Of a stretch of 64,000 nt of DNA, positions 48,001 to 58,130 are shown one piece after another. Numbering within the stretch: the first letter of the stretch is position 1; each line of letters starts with the position of its first letter. Location of the stretch: NCBI GenBank assembly GCA_027382625.1, contig JAJKFJ010021035.1, positions 1 through 64,000 of the forward strand. Reading direction: 5' to 3'. Below the pieces are notes generated by a model that ran no database searches, was not told the DNA's origin, and saw nothing but the letters and a program-made list of their open reading frames with translations. Position numbers and translations under genes: made by a program. Source of the DNA: Tetmemena sp. SeJ-2015 (Eukaryota; Ciliophora; Spirotrichea; Sporadotrichida; Oxytrichidae).

Positions 48001-48763
48001 GATCTTATGGGCTTGAGCTTTATAAGGCAGGCAAACTAATTTCACTTTTCGAAGTTAAAAATAACCCCAGGGGAACTTTATTTCTTCGCACTCTAAAATG
48101 ATCCAGATTATGAAGGAGAACAGATTAAGGATCGAGGATTTGAACTTTAGTCGACGTATTTTTGAGGTCTTAATGCTTGAGATTTATAAGGCAGCAAAAC
48201 TGAATTCAACTTTTCAGAAGTTAAACATAACCCTGTAGAATTTTTATTTCTTTTCGAAAAAATGGGACAAGATTTAGGAGAGAGGAACAGATTAATGGGA
48301 ATCGAGGATTGAACTTCAGTCGACGTATTTTGAGATCGTTAATGCTTGAGATTTTATAAGCAGCAAACTAATGTTCACTTTTCAGAAGCTTAAAAGAAAA
48401 TAACCCAGGGGATACTTTATTCTTTCGCACTTCTAAAATGATCACTCTTATGAGAGAGAACAGATGTTGCTAAAATCGATAATTGAACTTTAGTCGACGT
48501 ATTTTTGAGATCTCTATGCTTGAGATTTTTAAAGGATAACTCAATTTGCCTCTCGACACGCAAAACGCAATTTCACTTTTCAGAGTTAAAAATAACCCCA
48601 GGGTACTTTTAGTTGTCTTCGCACATCAAAAGGAATATGATCACTTAAAGAGAGAAGAGATCAAGTCTGGAGGAGGTTGAACTTTTAAGTCGACGTATTT
48701 TCTGAGGTCTTAATGCTTGAGAAATGTTATATAGGCAGCAAAACTAATTTCAACTTTTCAGTG
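45062..48763. repeat. Satellite array B, ~190-bp unit
   Basis: About 18 copies of a unit containing 'gatcacctta', 'attaaggatcgaggattg', 'gtcgacgtatttttgagatc', 'gcttgagatttttaagg', 'ctcgacagcaaacta' and 'aataacccaggggaac'. Copies differ mostly by 1-2-bp indels. A stretch at ~46780-47440 is badly scrambled compared with the unit. Adapter-like strings occur at 46028-46045 and 47785-47800. No gene. Confidence 0.95.
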
Positions 48764-49299
48764 ACATCAATCAGCCTGCAGATACCTCCTACTGCTTCAT
48801 CGGCGAGGCACTGCGATAGTGTTTCCTGTTGTTCTTACGAGGTGCTCCGAGTACTGAGAATAATATTTTAGATAATGGAAAGCAGATGGGATAGTCTTGA
48901 AGGCGAAGGAATTTGTATCCTAGATGAAGGCCATCCACTCTTTGCCTTATTGAATCCACTTCTGAGAAACATGGTTCTGGTCTGGTAAAGGAGGGTGTGT
49001 GCATCTCATGTCCGTAGATTTGTTATTATCTTCAAATCTCCTCTCTCATGAAGAATGATTTTTCCATCGTTATCCAATAGTGGCTGTAAAGTAAAATGCC
49101 ATGATTTATAGTTAGATATACAATTTCACTAAAGAATAACATTCTCCTGCTGACGATGTCTTATATGGCTTTTATCAAGGCCATAGCAATTATTTTTTTC
49201 AAAGGGTGCAAAAAGTCTAATCAGGAGTATAGTCAGAGATCATGAAGCAGAGGGGGGCGTAGAACTCAGGCCCGCTATGAGAGGGGTCAACTCGCAGAG
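48764..49299. other. Unassigned sequence right of satellite B
   Basis: More even base composition than its surroundings. A 71-codon minus-strand ORF (48789-49004) has no recognisable feature. Confidence 0.3.
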
Positions 49300-49581
49300 A
49301 TCAGATTTAGAGTGAATATATTAAAACTAACCCGCTATAAATAAGTTGAAACTTTAATGGAATTTTGTTGTAAGTGTCGTTAATAGGCTTCCATCTCCAC
49401 AAAATTTCAATGCAAACAGGTCTTTAAGACTAACTTCTTAGTTTTTCATCAATTTCATCTCCCTCTGAGTCAGTGCCTCGCTCGACCTCGAAGGAGGAGA
49501 GATGGTGACCTTGTTAGGTGATTCTTAGTCGTTGAATACTTGACAAGTGAGTCTTTTGAACTTTGCATGATATTCAGACAT
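49300..49581 (-). CDS. Short protein or exon, unknown
   Basis: ATG 49579-49581 opens MSEYHAKFKRLTCQVFNDQE, then SPPSRSSEALTQREMKLMKN. Open for >80 codons with Gln from TAA/TAG. It could be a separate gene or part of the pyrophosphorylase-like gene just upstream on the same strand. Confidence 0.45.
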
Positions 49582-49879
49582 TGGCTTGATGAATAAAAAC
49601 GTACTTTGCTAGCTTAGCTCACAATTGCAAAAAAAGTGTAAATCGTTTTTGTTTCTCATTAACTAAGTATATTAGATTTCTTAACTGAGTTCCGCAGAGT
49701 TACTGGAGAAGCTAAGAAAGTTAGATCTTAAAGACTGTTTGCTACTTGAAGATTTGTGGAGATGGATCAGACGGAGATAGCGCACATTGTAAAAAATGGT
49801 ATAATAAAGTCATATTTATAGGGTACGTTGTTTCAATATATCACTCCTAAATCTGATCTCAGCGAGTGTCGAGGTTTGT

Positions 49880-50240
49880 TCTCGTCTTCTTTAGTTCAGT
49901 AAAGATAAGGATTGTATTTCTAGAGAAAAAAACCCTTCGATTCTGCATTAAGTTCTTAGGTATAAGATTTGTCACAGGCAGATCCACCTTAATGCCTTAG
50001 TAGCCTTGACGCTCTCCCAACTTACCTACAATCAACACAAATGTTACTTTCTTCAATTCCTAAAGACCAAGATCCTCCATTTCTTCGAATAAGAATTCAC
50101 CTTGCTTCAGCTCAAAGCCATGAGGGATCTCAGGGGTCTAGTTTTTGAAAGGATTAGCATAGTTCTTTGAGTCGAGCATGAATTTGCGAGCACGTACAAC
50201 AAACGTAATCGGGAAGTCTTACTGGGGTGACCTTATCTAA
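49880..50240 (-). pseudogene. UDP-sugar pyrophosphorylase-like fragment
   Basis: This family makes UDP-sugars from UTP and sugar-1-phosphates. The frame reads NPFKNQTPEIPHGFELKQGE and FVLIVGKLGERQGYQGIKVD. The family signature is (V)AGGLGERLGYxGIKxxLP, so both the glycine-rich nucleotide loop (GG to GK) and LGERLG (to LGERQG) are altered. Position 50003-50020 encodes LGERQG. Upstream and downstream parts of a ~600-residue enzyme were not found in frame. It is probably a partial or decayed copy. Confidence 0.6.
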
Positions 50241-50730
50241 ATACAGCATATGCTTTATTAATTAATCTTGCTTCTCTGCTATTCTTTTTTCGAACTCTGC
50301 TTATGAAAATTGATTGAGTTATGTAATTTAAAGCAAGGATGTGGGTCTGATCTGACTCTAAGTGCAATTCAAGAGCACTATGTGATTCTTTAGTTGCTTC
50401 AACCATTATAGTGTGTCATTGAAGGTTTGCTTATAATGATGCGCTTAAGACTTAATTTTTAGATATCTTGCTCCAAGCAGCGTGAGATCAGCACTCAAGA
50501 TCTTTTTAATTAATCAGCAATATCAACTACTTTCACTCATTCTCTAACTTATTTATCTCTCTGTTCTAGAAACAACTCCCGATTGGAGCAACTATTGTTA
50601 AATAGTTGTCTCTAAATTAATTATTAGCATCCCAAAATGAAAATCAGCCCAGAAATAAGTAGCCAAATGTTATAATTAGTGTTAAAATTAATTAGAGCAA
50701 ACAATTTAATCCATATATTGTTGGCATGCT
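50241..50730. other. Divergent spacer
   Basis: No supported gene. Possible 5' exons of the pyrophosphorylase-like copy could be here but were not recognised. Confidence 0.3.
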
Positions 50731-51064
50731 ATGAATAACACTTATAAGAATTCAAGTGACAACGAGGAGAAGGGAGTAAAAAGACAAAGAACAATCTACA
50801 GATACAGTACAAGATTAATAACACAATTGATGAGCTAAAGACTCAACATCCCAAACAGAACATCTTCTAATTTGGAAATATTACAATCACAAGCATGTTT
50901 GACTCAGGAAAACTAGGTAAATGTGAGGAAGGAGAGGAGTAAAATCAATAAGTGAAACTCCATTTACTTCTAAAGAGGAGATATTTCATTTAAACTTTGT
51001 TTTACAGTTCTATAAGTGGATAGCAACGGATTCACTTCCTTATTTCAAGAACTGTGGATATAGG
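50731..51064 (+). CDS. N-terminal fragment resembling cytosolic carboxypeptidases (M14D)
   Basis: ATG 50731 opens MNNTYKNSSDNEEKGVKRQ; after a frame change it reads NNTIDELKTQHPKQNIFQFG and ITITSMFDSGKL, like the 'FxSxFDSGNL' start of Nna1/AGBL-type deglutamylases. A 91-nt intron follows (50917-51007, GTAAAT...TTACAG). The next exon reads WIATDSLPYFKNCGYR up to a GTAAGC donor (51065). In the family a TWFYF strand would follow, but the next ~1.5 kb is repeat and A+T-rich DNA. Tentative. Confidence 0.35.
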
Positions 51065-51128
51065 TAAGCTAAAACTTTGAAGATAAAAAACTTTAAGCAA
51101 GATATAAAATGAAATTCATGAGAGAGAG

Positions 51129-51512
51129 TTTTAATTAATATAAATATGAAATTAAAATGGAATAAATATGTGACAGTTTCAAGGGTGTCCATTTTAAATA
51201 ATTATTAGACCATTCGATTCAGCCTAAAATTTTAAGAACTTTATATCCATGTAACTTTTGTGTGGGAGAGCTCAGTCAAGAGTTATAAGCGACACAAGTT
51301 TGTAATAATTTAAAATGGAAAATTAAATTGAATGAGAGAATCATATCTCGAAGATGAGAGGTGCAATGACGGTTATCAAAGAAGAAACTTATATTAATTT
51401 TTGATTTTCTATCGAAAAAGCTGCAGATCAGGGGGTGTTAGAGCGATTTCATCTGCCACGAAGTTGCAACTCTCCGTTTATTATGTTAATCAATCATCGA
51501 TTTTAATTAAAT
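51129..51512 (-). repeat. Dispersed repeat family R1, copy 3
   Basis: The reverse complement aligns with copy 2 along its whole length. A 10-bp direct repeat TTTTAATTAA lies at 51129-51138 and 51501-51510. It follows directly on the carboxypeptidase-like exon. Confidence 0.85.
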
Positions 51513-52613
51513 TTTCTACTATATTTTGACTGAATCAAGAAAAGGCTAAGGATTTTGAGGATAAGGCTCGCATTCACTAGAGGACAGAAATGTCAAACTC
51601 ATCATAATTACAGGAAAGAAAGGAATTTCCGATAATGAAACAGAAGATAAAAATGATAAGCTCATTTCCTGAACCTCATTTAGAATTGCCATAAATTTTT
51701 TGAAAAATGAATGCATCTCATTTAGAAGATGCTCAAAGATTTTCATAAGACGTTGTTGAAAGGTTTAAGGCAAGAAGTGTATCTTTCACGAGAGTTCATC
51801 CTGATGAAGTATAATCTTCTTTTGTTTGAATGGAATTATAAACTTTTTGGTTTAGTAGTAAAATGTTGCCGAAAACGACTTGAAGATCAACTTTTAATAG
51901 CTTGAGCTTAGTAGAAGAATTTTACTGGAGAACTATAGTGCAGAATTTAATAGATCATAATCACAAATAACAAATAGAATTAATTTGCTTTATAATTATT
52001 TTAGGGCTGAAAGGGAAAAGGGGAAATTAAAATTTTTTTCCTTCAAAACTGCACTAAAAAAACAAAGGCTAAAAGAACCCCCAAAACCCCTTTTCCCTAT
52101 ACCCCTAAAAAAAATAATGGTAAGTCTAATCATCATTCGAATAATCCCTGATTCTCAAAATAGGGCATAAATAAAATTAAATAAGGAAAATTAATTAGAG
52201 TTAGAGAGATTTATAAAGCTTTATTCTATTTCTTAATTCTGATTTTTTAATTATTTCATTCTCATACAATTACTTAGGTTTCTTCTTGCTACTCTGAATG
52301 ATTAGACAAAATAACTTCGCATATCCTACCTATAGGTTCCATAATCTATACGACCTATTAAATACACGACACAAAATATTGATAAATTCAAATTTCCTTC
52401 ACATTTTTATATAAAACTACTGTCTTCTGCTTTCTATTACACTTGGTTGTATTTACTAATTAATTTTCGTATTAAAAAAATTCATTCCTATATCTCTTCA
52501 AGATTATCCACTTCCTAAACACTGATGAAGTATATAGGGGTTACTTTCGCTAGTACACTTATAATCGCAACCTGAATCGATTCTACTTGGATCTAAACTC
52601 TTGTTCACTATCT
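51513..52613. other. A+T-rich region with a G/C-tract inverted repeat
   Basis: No gene supported. AGGGAAAAGGGG (52012-52023) and CCCCTTTTCCCT (52087-52098) are exact inverse copies 63 bp apart. The right copy overlaps CCCCAAAACCCC (52079-52090). Confidence 0.5.
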
Positions 52614-53596
52614 ATGCAGCTAGATAAGTCATCATCCAGCAGCAAAATTAGAGCAACTTGCACTTAAACTTGGACTAACTTGGACACGTAGTAAAGAAGG
52701 GCTGCTTTATTTTTGGAAACAAATTGAAAGGAGAAGAGCATGGTATCCTCACCTGCTTGAAATTTAAATTTGCTGAGGGCGTTTTCGAAGACAAATTGAT
52801 GAGTGTCAAAGATGCGGCCTCTCCAAGGAAGGCAGTGGGAGAGTAAGTATATATAAAGCTACAGGATTAGTAATGCGCTTCAAACACTCTGGAGTGTAAA
52901 TTCCAAACTGGGCGAAAGAGCAATCATCAAACTCAATATAAAAGTTATGCAGAAGTAATTAATTTTAGACTCTTAGGGTAAACTTGGAGACTGGAAAAGT
53001 AGAACCCGAGCTGCCTATAATTGATCCCAATAACAAGACCAAGACTTACAAAGAGTACAACAAAGTAAGCAAATTAGTGTTATAGTGATTAAATAGCAAA
53101 CTTTGACTCTCTTAATGCCAAATTTACCGCAATCAGCGTCTTTGCAAATGATAGCCTTGCTATTGATCTCTAAATTGAAAGAGACATCCGTTAAAAGGGA
53201 GTCCTATTGGAGGAACAAAGCTTCTCGCTGTCTAGGTGTGTGACAAAATATAATGTCAGATCAGTAAAGCCATATTCCTTCAGAGACATAAGAACAATGT
53301 TTAAGAATCCTGAAAGCGTTGTTGTGCTATCCAAAAACATGCTTAAACACTCATATAAGGTAATCAGAAGGTGTAAGCTAAGATTCGATCCTTCAAAGAT
53401 GGGTAGTAAAGCGCAGAGAAGTCGGCAAAGAAGAAGCAACTTCACATAGCCTCGATTTATCTTCCAACTTACAGACCTCCGTGCAGGAACACTCATTTTC
53501 AATCTGGACGCGCCTGATTTTAAAAATGCCTCTCATCAGCAAACTTATCTTGCGCTTCAACAAAACCCACCAACAGTTACTCTGCAATAAGAATGA
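52614..53596 (+). CDS. Unknown multi-exon protein, comparatively intact
   Basis: ATG 52614 opens MQLDKSSSSSK. Exon 1 continues HVVKKGCFIFGNKLKGEEHG...KFAEGVFEDKLMSVKDAAS to a GTAAGT donor at 52843; the intron ends CTTAG at 52976. Exon 2 (52977-53064) reads VNLETGKVEPELPIIDPNN...KEYNK and ends at GTAAGC. The last exon is open for ~165 codons (LNAKFTAISVFANDSLAIDL, KPYSFRDIRTMFKNPESVVV, FIFQLTDLRAGTLIFNLDAP) and stops at TGA 53594-53596. One frame change in exon 1 and one at the last junction. No family recognised. The minus-strand ORF 53191-53502 is its shadow. Confidence 0.6.
52843..52976 (+). other. 134-nt GT-AG intron
   Basis: GTAAGT donor and ACTCTTAG acceptor restore the frame (…GE|VNLETGKVEP…). 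Confidence 0.7.
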
Positions 53597-55369
53597 TACA
53601 GTCTAATTGCTGTAATATACATAACATTATTAAGAAATAATTAATTACTAACTCAATAATTAGCAACCCTTCTATGGTAAACGTTCTGTTCCTTAGAAAT
53701 ATAAATTCCGCCTTCCTTAATCTGAATATAAGTTTAATCGTAAGTTCCTCCAGAGATATCCATAGTATCTATCATTAGCAAAAGACTGACTGTTAGTCAA
53801 TTTGGTAAAGCTTATTGGAATCTGAAATATATTCTCTGTGGAAATGAGAACTCACTCAAGAATACACTTGCTTGCTTATACATGTCACTTCTTTCACCCA
53901 ATTTCTCTCGCCCTTTTTTGTCTGGGTTAACAAACGGTGTAGAACCCCTAATTAATTTCTAAATTCATTCTCCATTGGGAAGAGGGAATTTAGTTGCAAC
54001 TGACTTCTCATTTACTTTCTAATGTTTTTTGGTATGGAAGTTTGGGGACTAAAAGTTAATAATTTCTCAATCTTATGCGCTTTCAAGCCGAAACTCAATT
54101 AGAAGGTTCCTATAGTAAAGTAACATTTCTGCCGTAAACTTTTGCGTCAAAGAGTTAGTATTTTAATGTATCAGGGCTTCCGTAGCAGGCATCTCGCTCA
54201 TCCACCCAAAGCGTAAAAATAAACATAGAAATGTTATAATTCATAGGAACAATCTAATAAACCAAATTTCACTTAAAGATCTTAATAATCGACAACTTAA
54301 GGAGCAGAAGTCTATTGTGATAGAGTCTTTATGCAATAAGGTTATACTACGTATACAGACTGTTCATTTTTATTAGAGCCCTTCGAGAGGTAATAAAGAG
54401 ACTTCTTCGAAGAGGAGTAATTATATTCGTAGATTGGTGGGAAACGTTCGGAGTTTAGCATCTCAATTTTTTGCAGGCTAAATTGATTCAAGCTTAAGGT
54501 ATGATTTGAACTTCAACTACTCACCAAAAATATAGTGAATTGTTTGACATTTAGATGTGTGCTCAAGCTCCTCGATGTTTTCGAAGACTCTCTTCGCAGA
54601 TTGGGAAAACTTATACATTATAAAAAGAATTAAACAAGCTCTCTCAGAACGTGGCAATTTATTCTGATTCAGCACGATTCTTATTCTTCGATTATCACAT
54701 CTATTTTTCATGTAACATACTTAAGTCATTAGTAGAGAAGCATCAATCCTGAGGCATTTATGTTGGGAATAGTCAGAACACTGATAGGCATCTCGAGGCG
54801 ATTCAAATCCCCATAAACTAGTTTAGTGGAGATGATTAGCTTGCAAAACAGGGAAAAGGGATAGCCAAATATTAATATGCATTTCATCTAATAGAGATAG
54901 CTTAGATTAGGATCTTGGGATAATTTCACTTTCAGTTCCAGCTGAAAATATATTTAATAGTTAAAATGTTAAGGGCTAACATTTCAGACATAAATTCATT
55001 AGTAAAAGTTGGGTTGGAGTCAAGATTTTAATAATTATATATCGCATAGGCCTTCTATTTTCGTTCATCTCATCTTATACTATCAACCTTCTATGTTATT
55101 TCCATTTAAACTTCTGCAGCTATAGAAAACAGAAAGAGTATATTAGATTAGAGTAGGCTGGAATATCAAGGAAACTCAATAATAGCTCTTTAAGCGAGAA
55201 CGGAGATAATGAAGAGTTTTCAAGATCAAAAATTTTAAGATGATACATTGAAAGATATGTTAATCTTTGTATGTGGAGTGTTGGATTAGGCAAGTCTTAT
55301 GTATCACCAGAATATATAAGATACCGCAAGACACAGAGTGATTAGTGAGATGTGATGAAAGACTTAAAT
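53597..55369. other. Gene-poor region with one possible minus-strand exon
   Basis: The minus strand at 54517-54711 reads LNQNKLPRSERACLILFIMY and a helical RVFENIEELEHTSKCQTIHY, which could be an exon. The rest is A+T-rich without coding signal. Confidence 0.35.
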
Positions 55370-55664
55370 CTCATTTGATTCAAATTTGATTAAGCAGGCA
55401 AATGCAACTAGATGCAGTTCTGATTGGAGTACTAAAGCTAATTCAATCAATACACCGATCATGAAGATCCTATCTCTAAGGGCGACTGGAGGGGAGGATT
55501 CATCCCCTTCTTATTCAAGCTTAGGGAAGCTCTGTTCTGATAAGTATATGGGCGCATGTGATAAGTTCAGAAGTAGTCATATGATCGCGCTACAGGGCGA
55601 TCTAGATACAAGTAAAGGAGAAGTTGAGCAAAGATCGACTTTGAATCGTACATATATAAGTTAA
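55370..55664 (+). CDS. Possible exon, Ser-rich
   Basis: Open reading of ~95 codons even without reassigned stops: LIKQANATRCSSDWSTKANS, LSLRATGGEDSSPSYSSLGK and SSHMIALQGDLDTSKGEVEQ. Composition is protein-like and the segment is less A+T-rich than its surroundings. No domain. Confidence 0.4.
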
Positions 55665-56660
55665 ATCAAGTTTTTAACATATACATAATAAAACAATAGA
55701 AGTCAACTGGAAGAAGTTAGTGAACTATTCTTTTTTTATTACAAAATTTAACAATTAGTGTTTTATAACTATAGATTAATCTAATGTATTTTATGAACTC
55801 AAAACTTGAGGTTTGCCTTATGAAAAATAAACTGACATTGTGCTCTCCTTCCGAATAAACAGGCTCTGGAATAAGAGTTAGGTACATTAAAAGTCATATA
55901 ATTAGTTAATTTTCAGAGAGGCAGCTCTTAAAGTGCGTCTTCCACTTAATTCTAGTTAGCTGTAAAAGACGGATTCATCATTTAAAAATAGGAATAGTGA
56001 AAGCATATTTAAGTCTCAGCCGTAATTTAAGCGCATTTTTGATGCTATTCATGTAATATATCTTCTCAGAAAGATACTTCGACAGTAGGCCAGAGACAGC
56101 TTTCTTTCTTACTTTTTTTTCGATATCGGTAATTTGAGATCACCGGTTTCTTAGAATTCCATTTCCTCTTAGAGTCTGCTTATAATAAGGAGACTATAAT
56201 AGGATTATAAGAAAATTCAGCAATAGTCAATAGTCTTTTCTTTGCATGTCTGCCTGACTGTGTAGAGAGACCAAATATCCCTAAGTGAGATTGGAATTTT
56301 TCACAGTTTACTCTGCTATATAGTTTTCTCATCTGACTTCTATGCCTAGTAGCAAGAGAAATTACTAAAGAGTCTTGTAAATAGTGGTGATAGTCAAAAA
56401 TCCATCTAGTGTTTGACCAGTCCTATTAACACATCAACAGAGGCTGCAGGTATCAATTCAGACATTGCAAAGTCACTGTTTAAAAAATCAACTATATGGC
56501 TCTGTTCTCTGATCTTACCTTGATAACATTAAGATTTTTTTTAGGAATAGATAAGGAATAATTTATCTAAAGTTCATCTGCTAATACTTGAATGAGTTAT
56601 CGCTATTATCTGGATTCCAAAGGTCTTCAGTTGTTGGAGCGACGGCGTGTGTGTTCATCA
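55665..56660. other. Region without a supported gene
   Basis: A+T-rich, short ORFs only. Confidence 0.35.
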
Positions 56661-57028
56661 TCAAGTAAATCGTCCATCAACTTCAGTTAGATGGAAGGTG
56701 TAGACTCCATTCTCCTTCTCAGTGCTAGATTTCTTAATTCTCATCTATCGTGTAAGCGGCATTAAAGTATACATAAGTTCAGGATGATATAATTTAACAG
56801 AATTCTTTCACTTCCTTCACTAGCTGAGACCTTGTCAATTTACATATTCCTGAGTTCTTGGTTGGCAGGTACTGTGGATAGTCTCATAGTATGTTGAGCT
56901 CGTGCTAAATCTATATAATACAGTGTAATGAATTTTAATTTGAAAGTGAGATCATCGCCATATATGTTACACGTTGTAGGCAAGGACCCACAACAATTCT
57001 TCTTGGATCTATTGAATTTCTCCTCCAT
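56661..57028 (-). CDS. Possible exon downstream of the Lon-like gene
   Basis: The minus-strand frame opens MEEKFNRSKKNCCGSLPTTC and continues LARAQHTMRLSTVPANQELR past TAA as Gln. It could be a 3' exon of the Lon-like gene or an independent small gene; it does not match the Lon protease domain. Confidence 0.3.
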
Positions 57029-57389
57029 ATTTCAAAATCAAACTTAGGACATTTCAACAGTGTCTCTTCTATATAAGAGAGCTAATCATTTCTAAATAGC
57101 TTGAACAGACTGAAAAAGTTCTTCGTTGTGTGTTTTAACGCCGGTTTGGCCTAGAAATTGGTCTGTAGATCTACACTTGCTCCGGTATGCCAGACCTTTA
57201 TGCAACCAGCCCTTACCTCTGGGAACCATGAGATAGGATTTTTTTTGTATCTTGGAGTCTTTTCCAACTTGCGCTCACGGTTAGCTTCAAGTCACATATC
57301 TTTCTCTCTAAGTGTTCTTCTTTCTGAGTCTGTAATTATTATTTATTTAAGCAGAATTTAACCACCCCCGCTAAGCATATATATACTGT

Positions 57390-58130
57390 CTTAAAGAGCT
57401 GGATGAATAGTATCCAGAGAATTGGCTGTGGCTATGAAGTATACTTCAGAAAGGTTAAAAGGAGTGTCAAGGCAATGGTCTGTGAATTTATCGTTCTATT
57501 TTGGATCTAGCACCTCTAGCATGGCACTACCAGGGTCTCCTCGTTGATCTCTACCTAATTTGTCTATCTAGTCCAAAAGGAATACAGGATTGTTTGTCTT
57601 TATCTTCTTCAAACTCTGAATAACAGGTCCAGGTAGTGCTCCAACATAAATTTATAATACTTTTATCACTCTCTCTCTATATCCTTATTAGATTTAAAGT
57701 TACTCTCACTCCGCAAAGAGATATTCGAAAAAACTTCCAGATCCTCTGCGATAAATTTACCAAGTGAAGTTTTGCCAACACCAGGTGACCCAAAGAAGAA
57801 AAGGATAGTTTCTTGATTGTTATTGTTGAGTCTCCTCTCTGCCAGAAATTGAATTATTCTCTTCTTGGCCTCCTCTAGTCCAAAGAAATCTCAGTCGAGA
57901 ATAACTCTAGCTTGCTATGGATCCAATGTGCTCCATGGGGAAGTTCGGACAAAGTCTGAAGATAGTTTATTTAAAATAAAGAATGAAAGACATACATACT
58001 CGCAGGGACTGAGACTTGACACCTCGCTTGAAATCATACTCAACTTTCTTTTTATCAACTTCAGACTGAGCCATTCTGCGAATTTCTTTTTCATGTTTGT
58101 CACCTTATTGTTGCTCTGCAGCCACCAATT
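57390..58130 (-). pseudogene. Lon protease ATPase-domain fragment, degenerate
   Basis: Lon is an AAA+ serine protease of mitochondria and peroxisomes. In order: SPWSTLDPQQARVILD, in-frame TGA (57891-57893), FFGLEEAKKRIIQFLAERRL, Walker A GSPGVGKTSLGK (57770-57793), then a decayed stretch, IYVGALPGPVIQSLKKIKTN, Walker B FLLDQIDKLGRDQRGDP and [35 protein letters not shown]. The Walker B Glu of LLDEIDK is TAG (57568-57570), read as Gln. The region between Walker A and IYVGALPG has lost the family pattern and frame. No C-terminal Ser-Lys protease domain was found. Confidence 0.85.

Noticed and set aside
52079..52090. Telomere or chromosome end at CCCCAAAACCCC
   Set aside because: Only 1.5 units, with normal sequence continuing on both sides.
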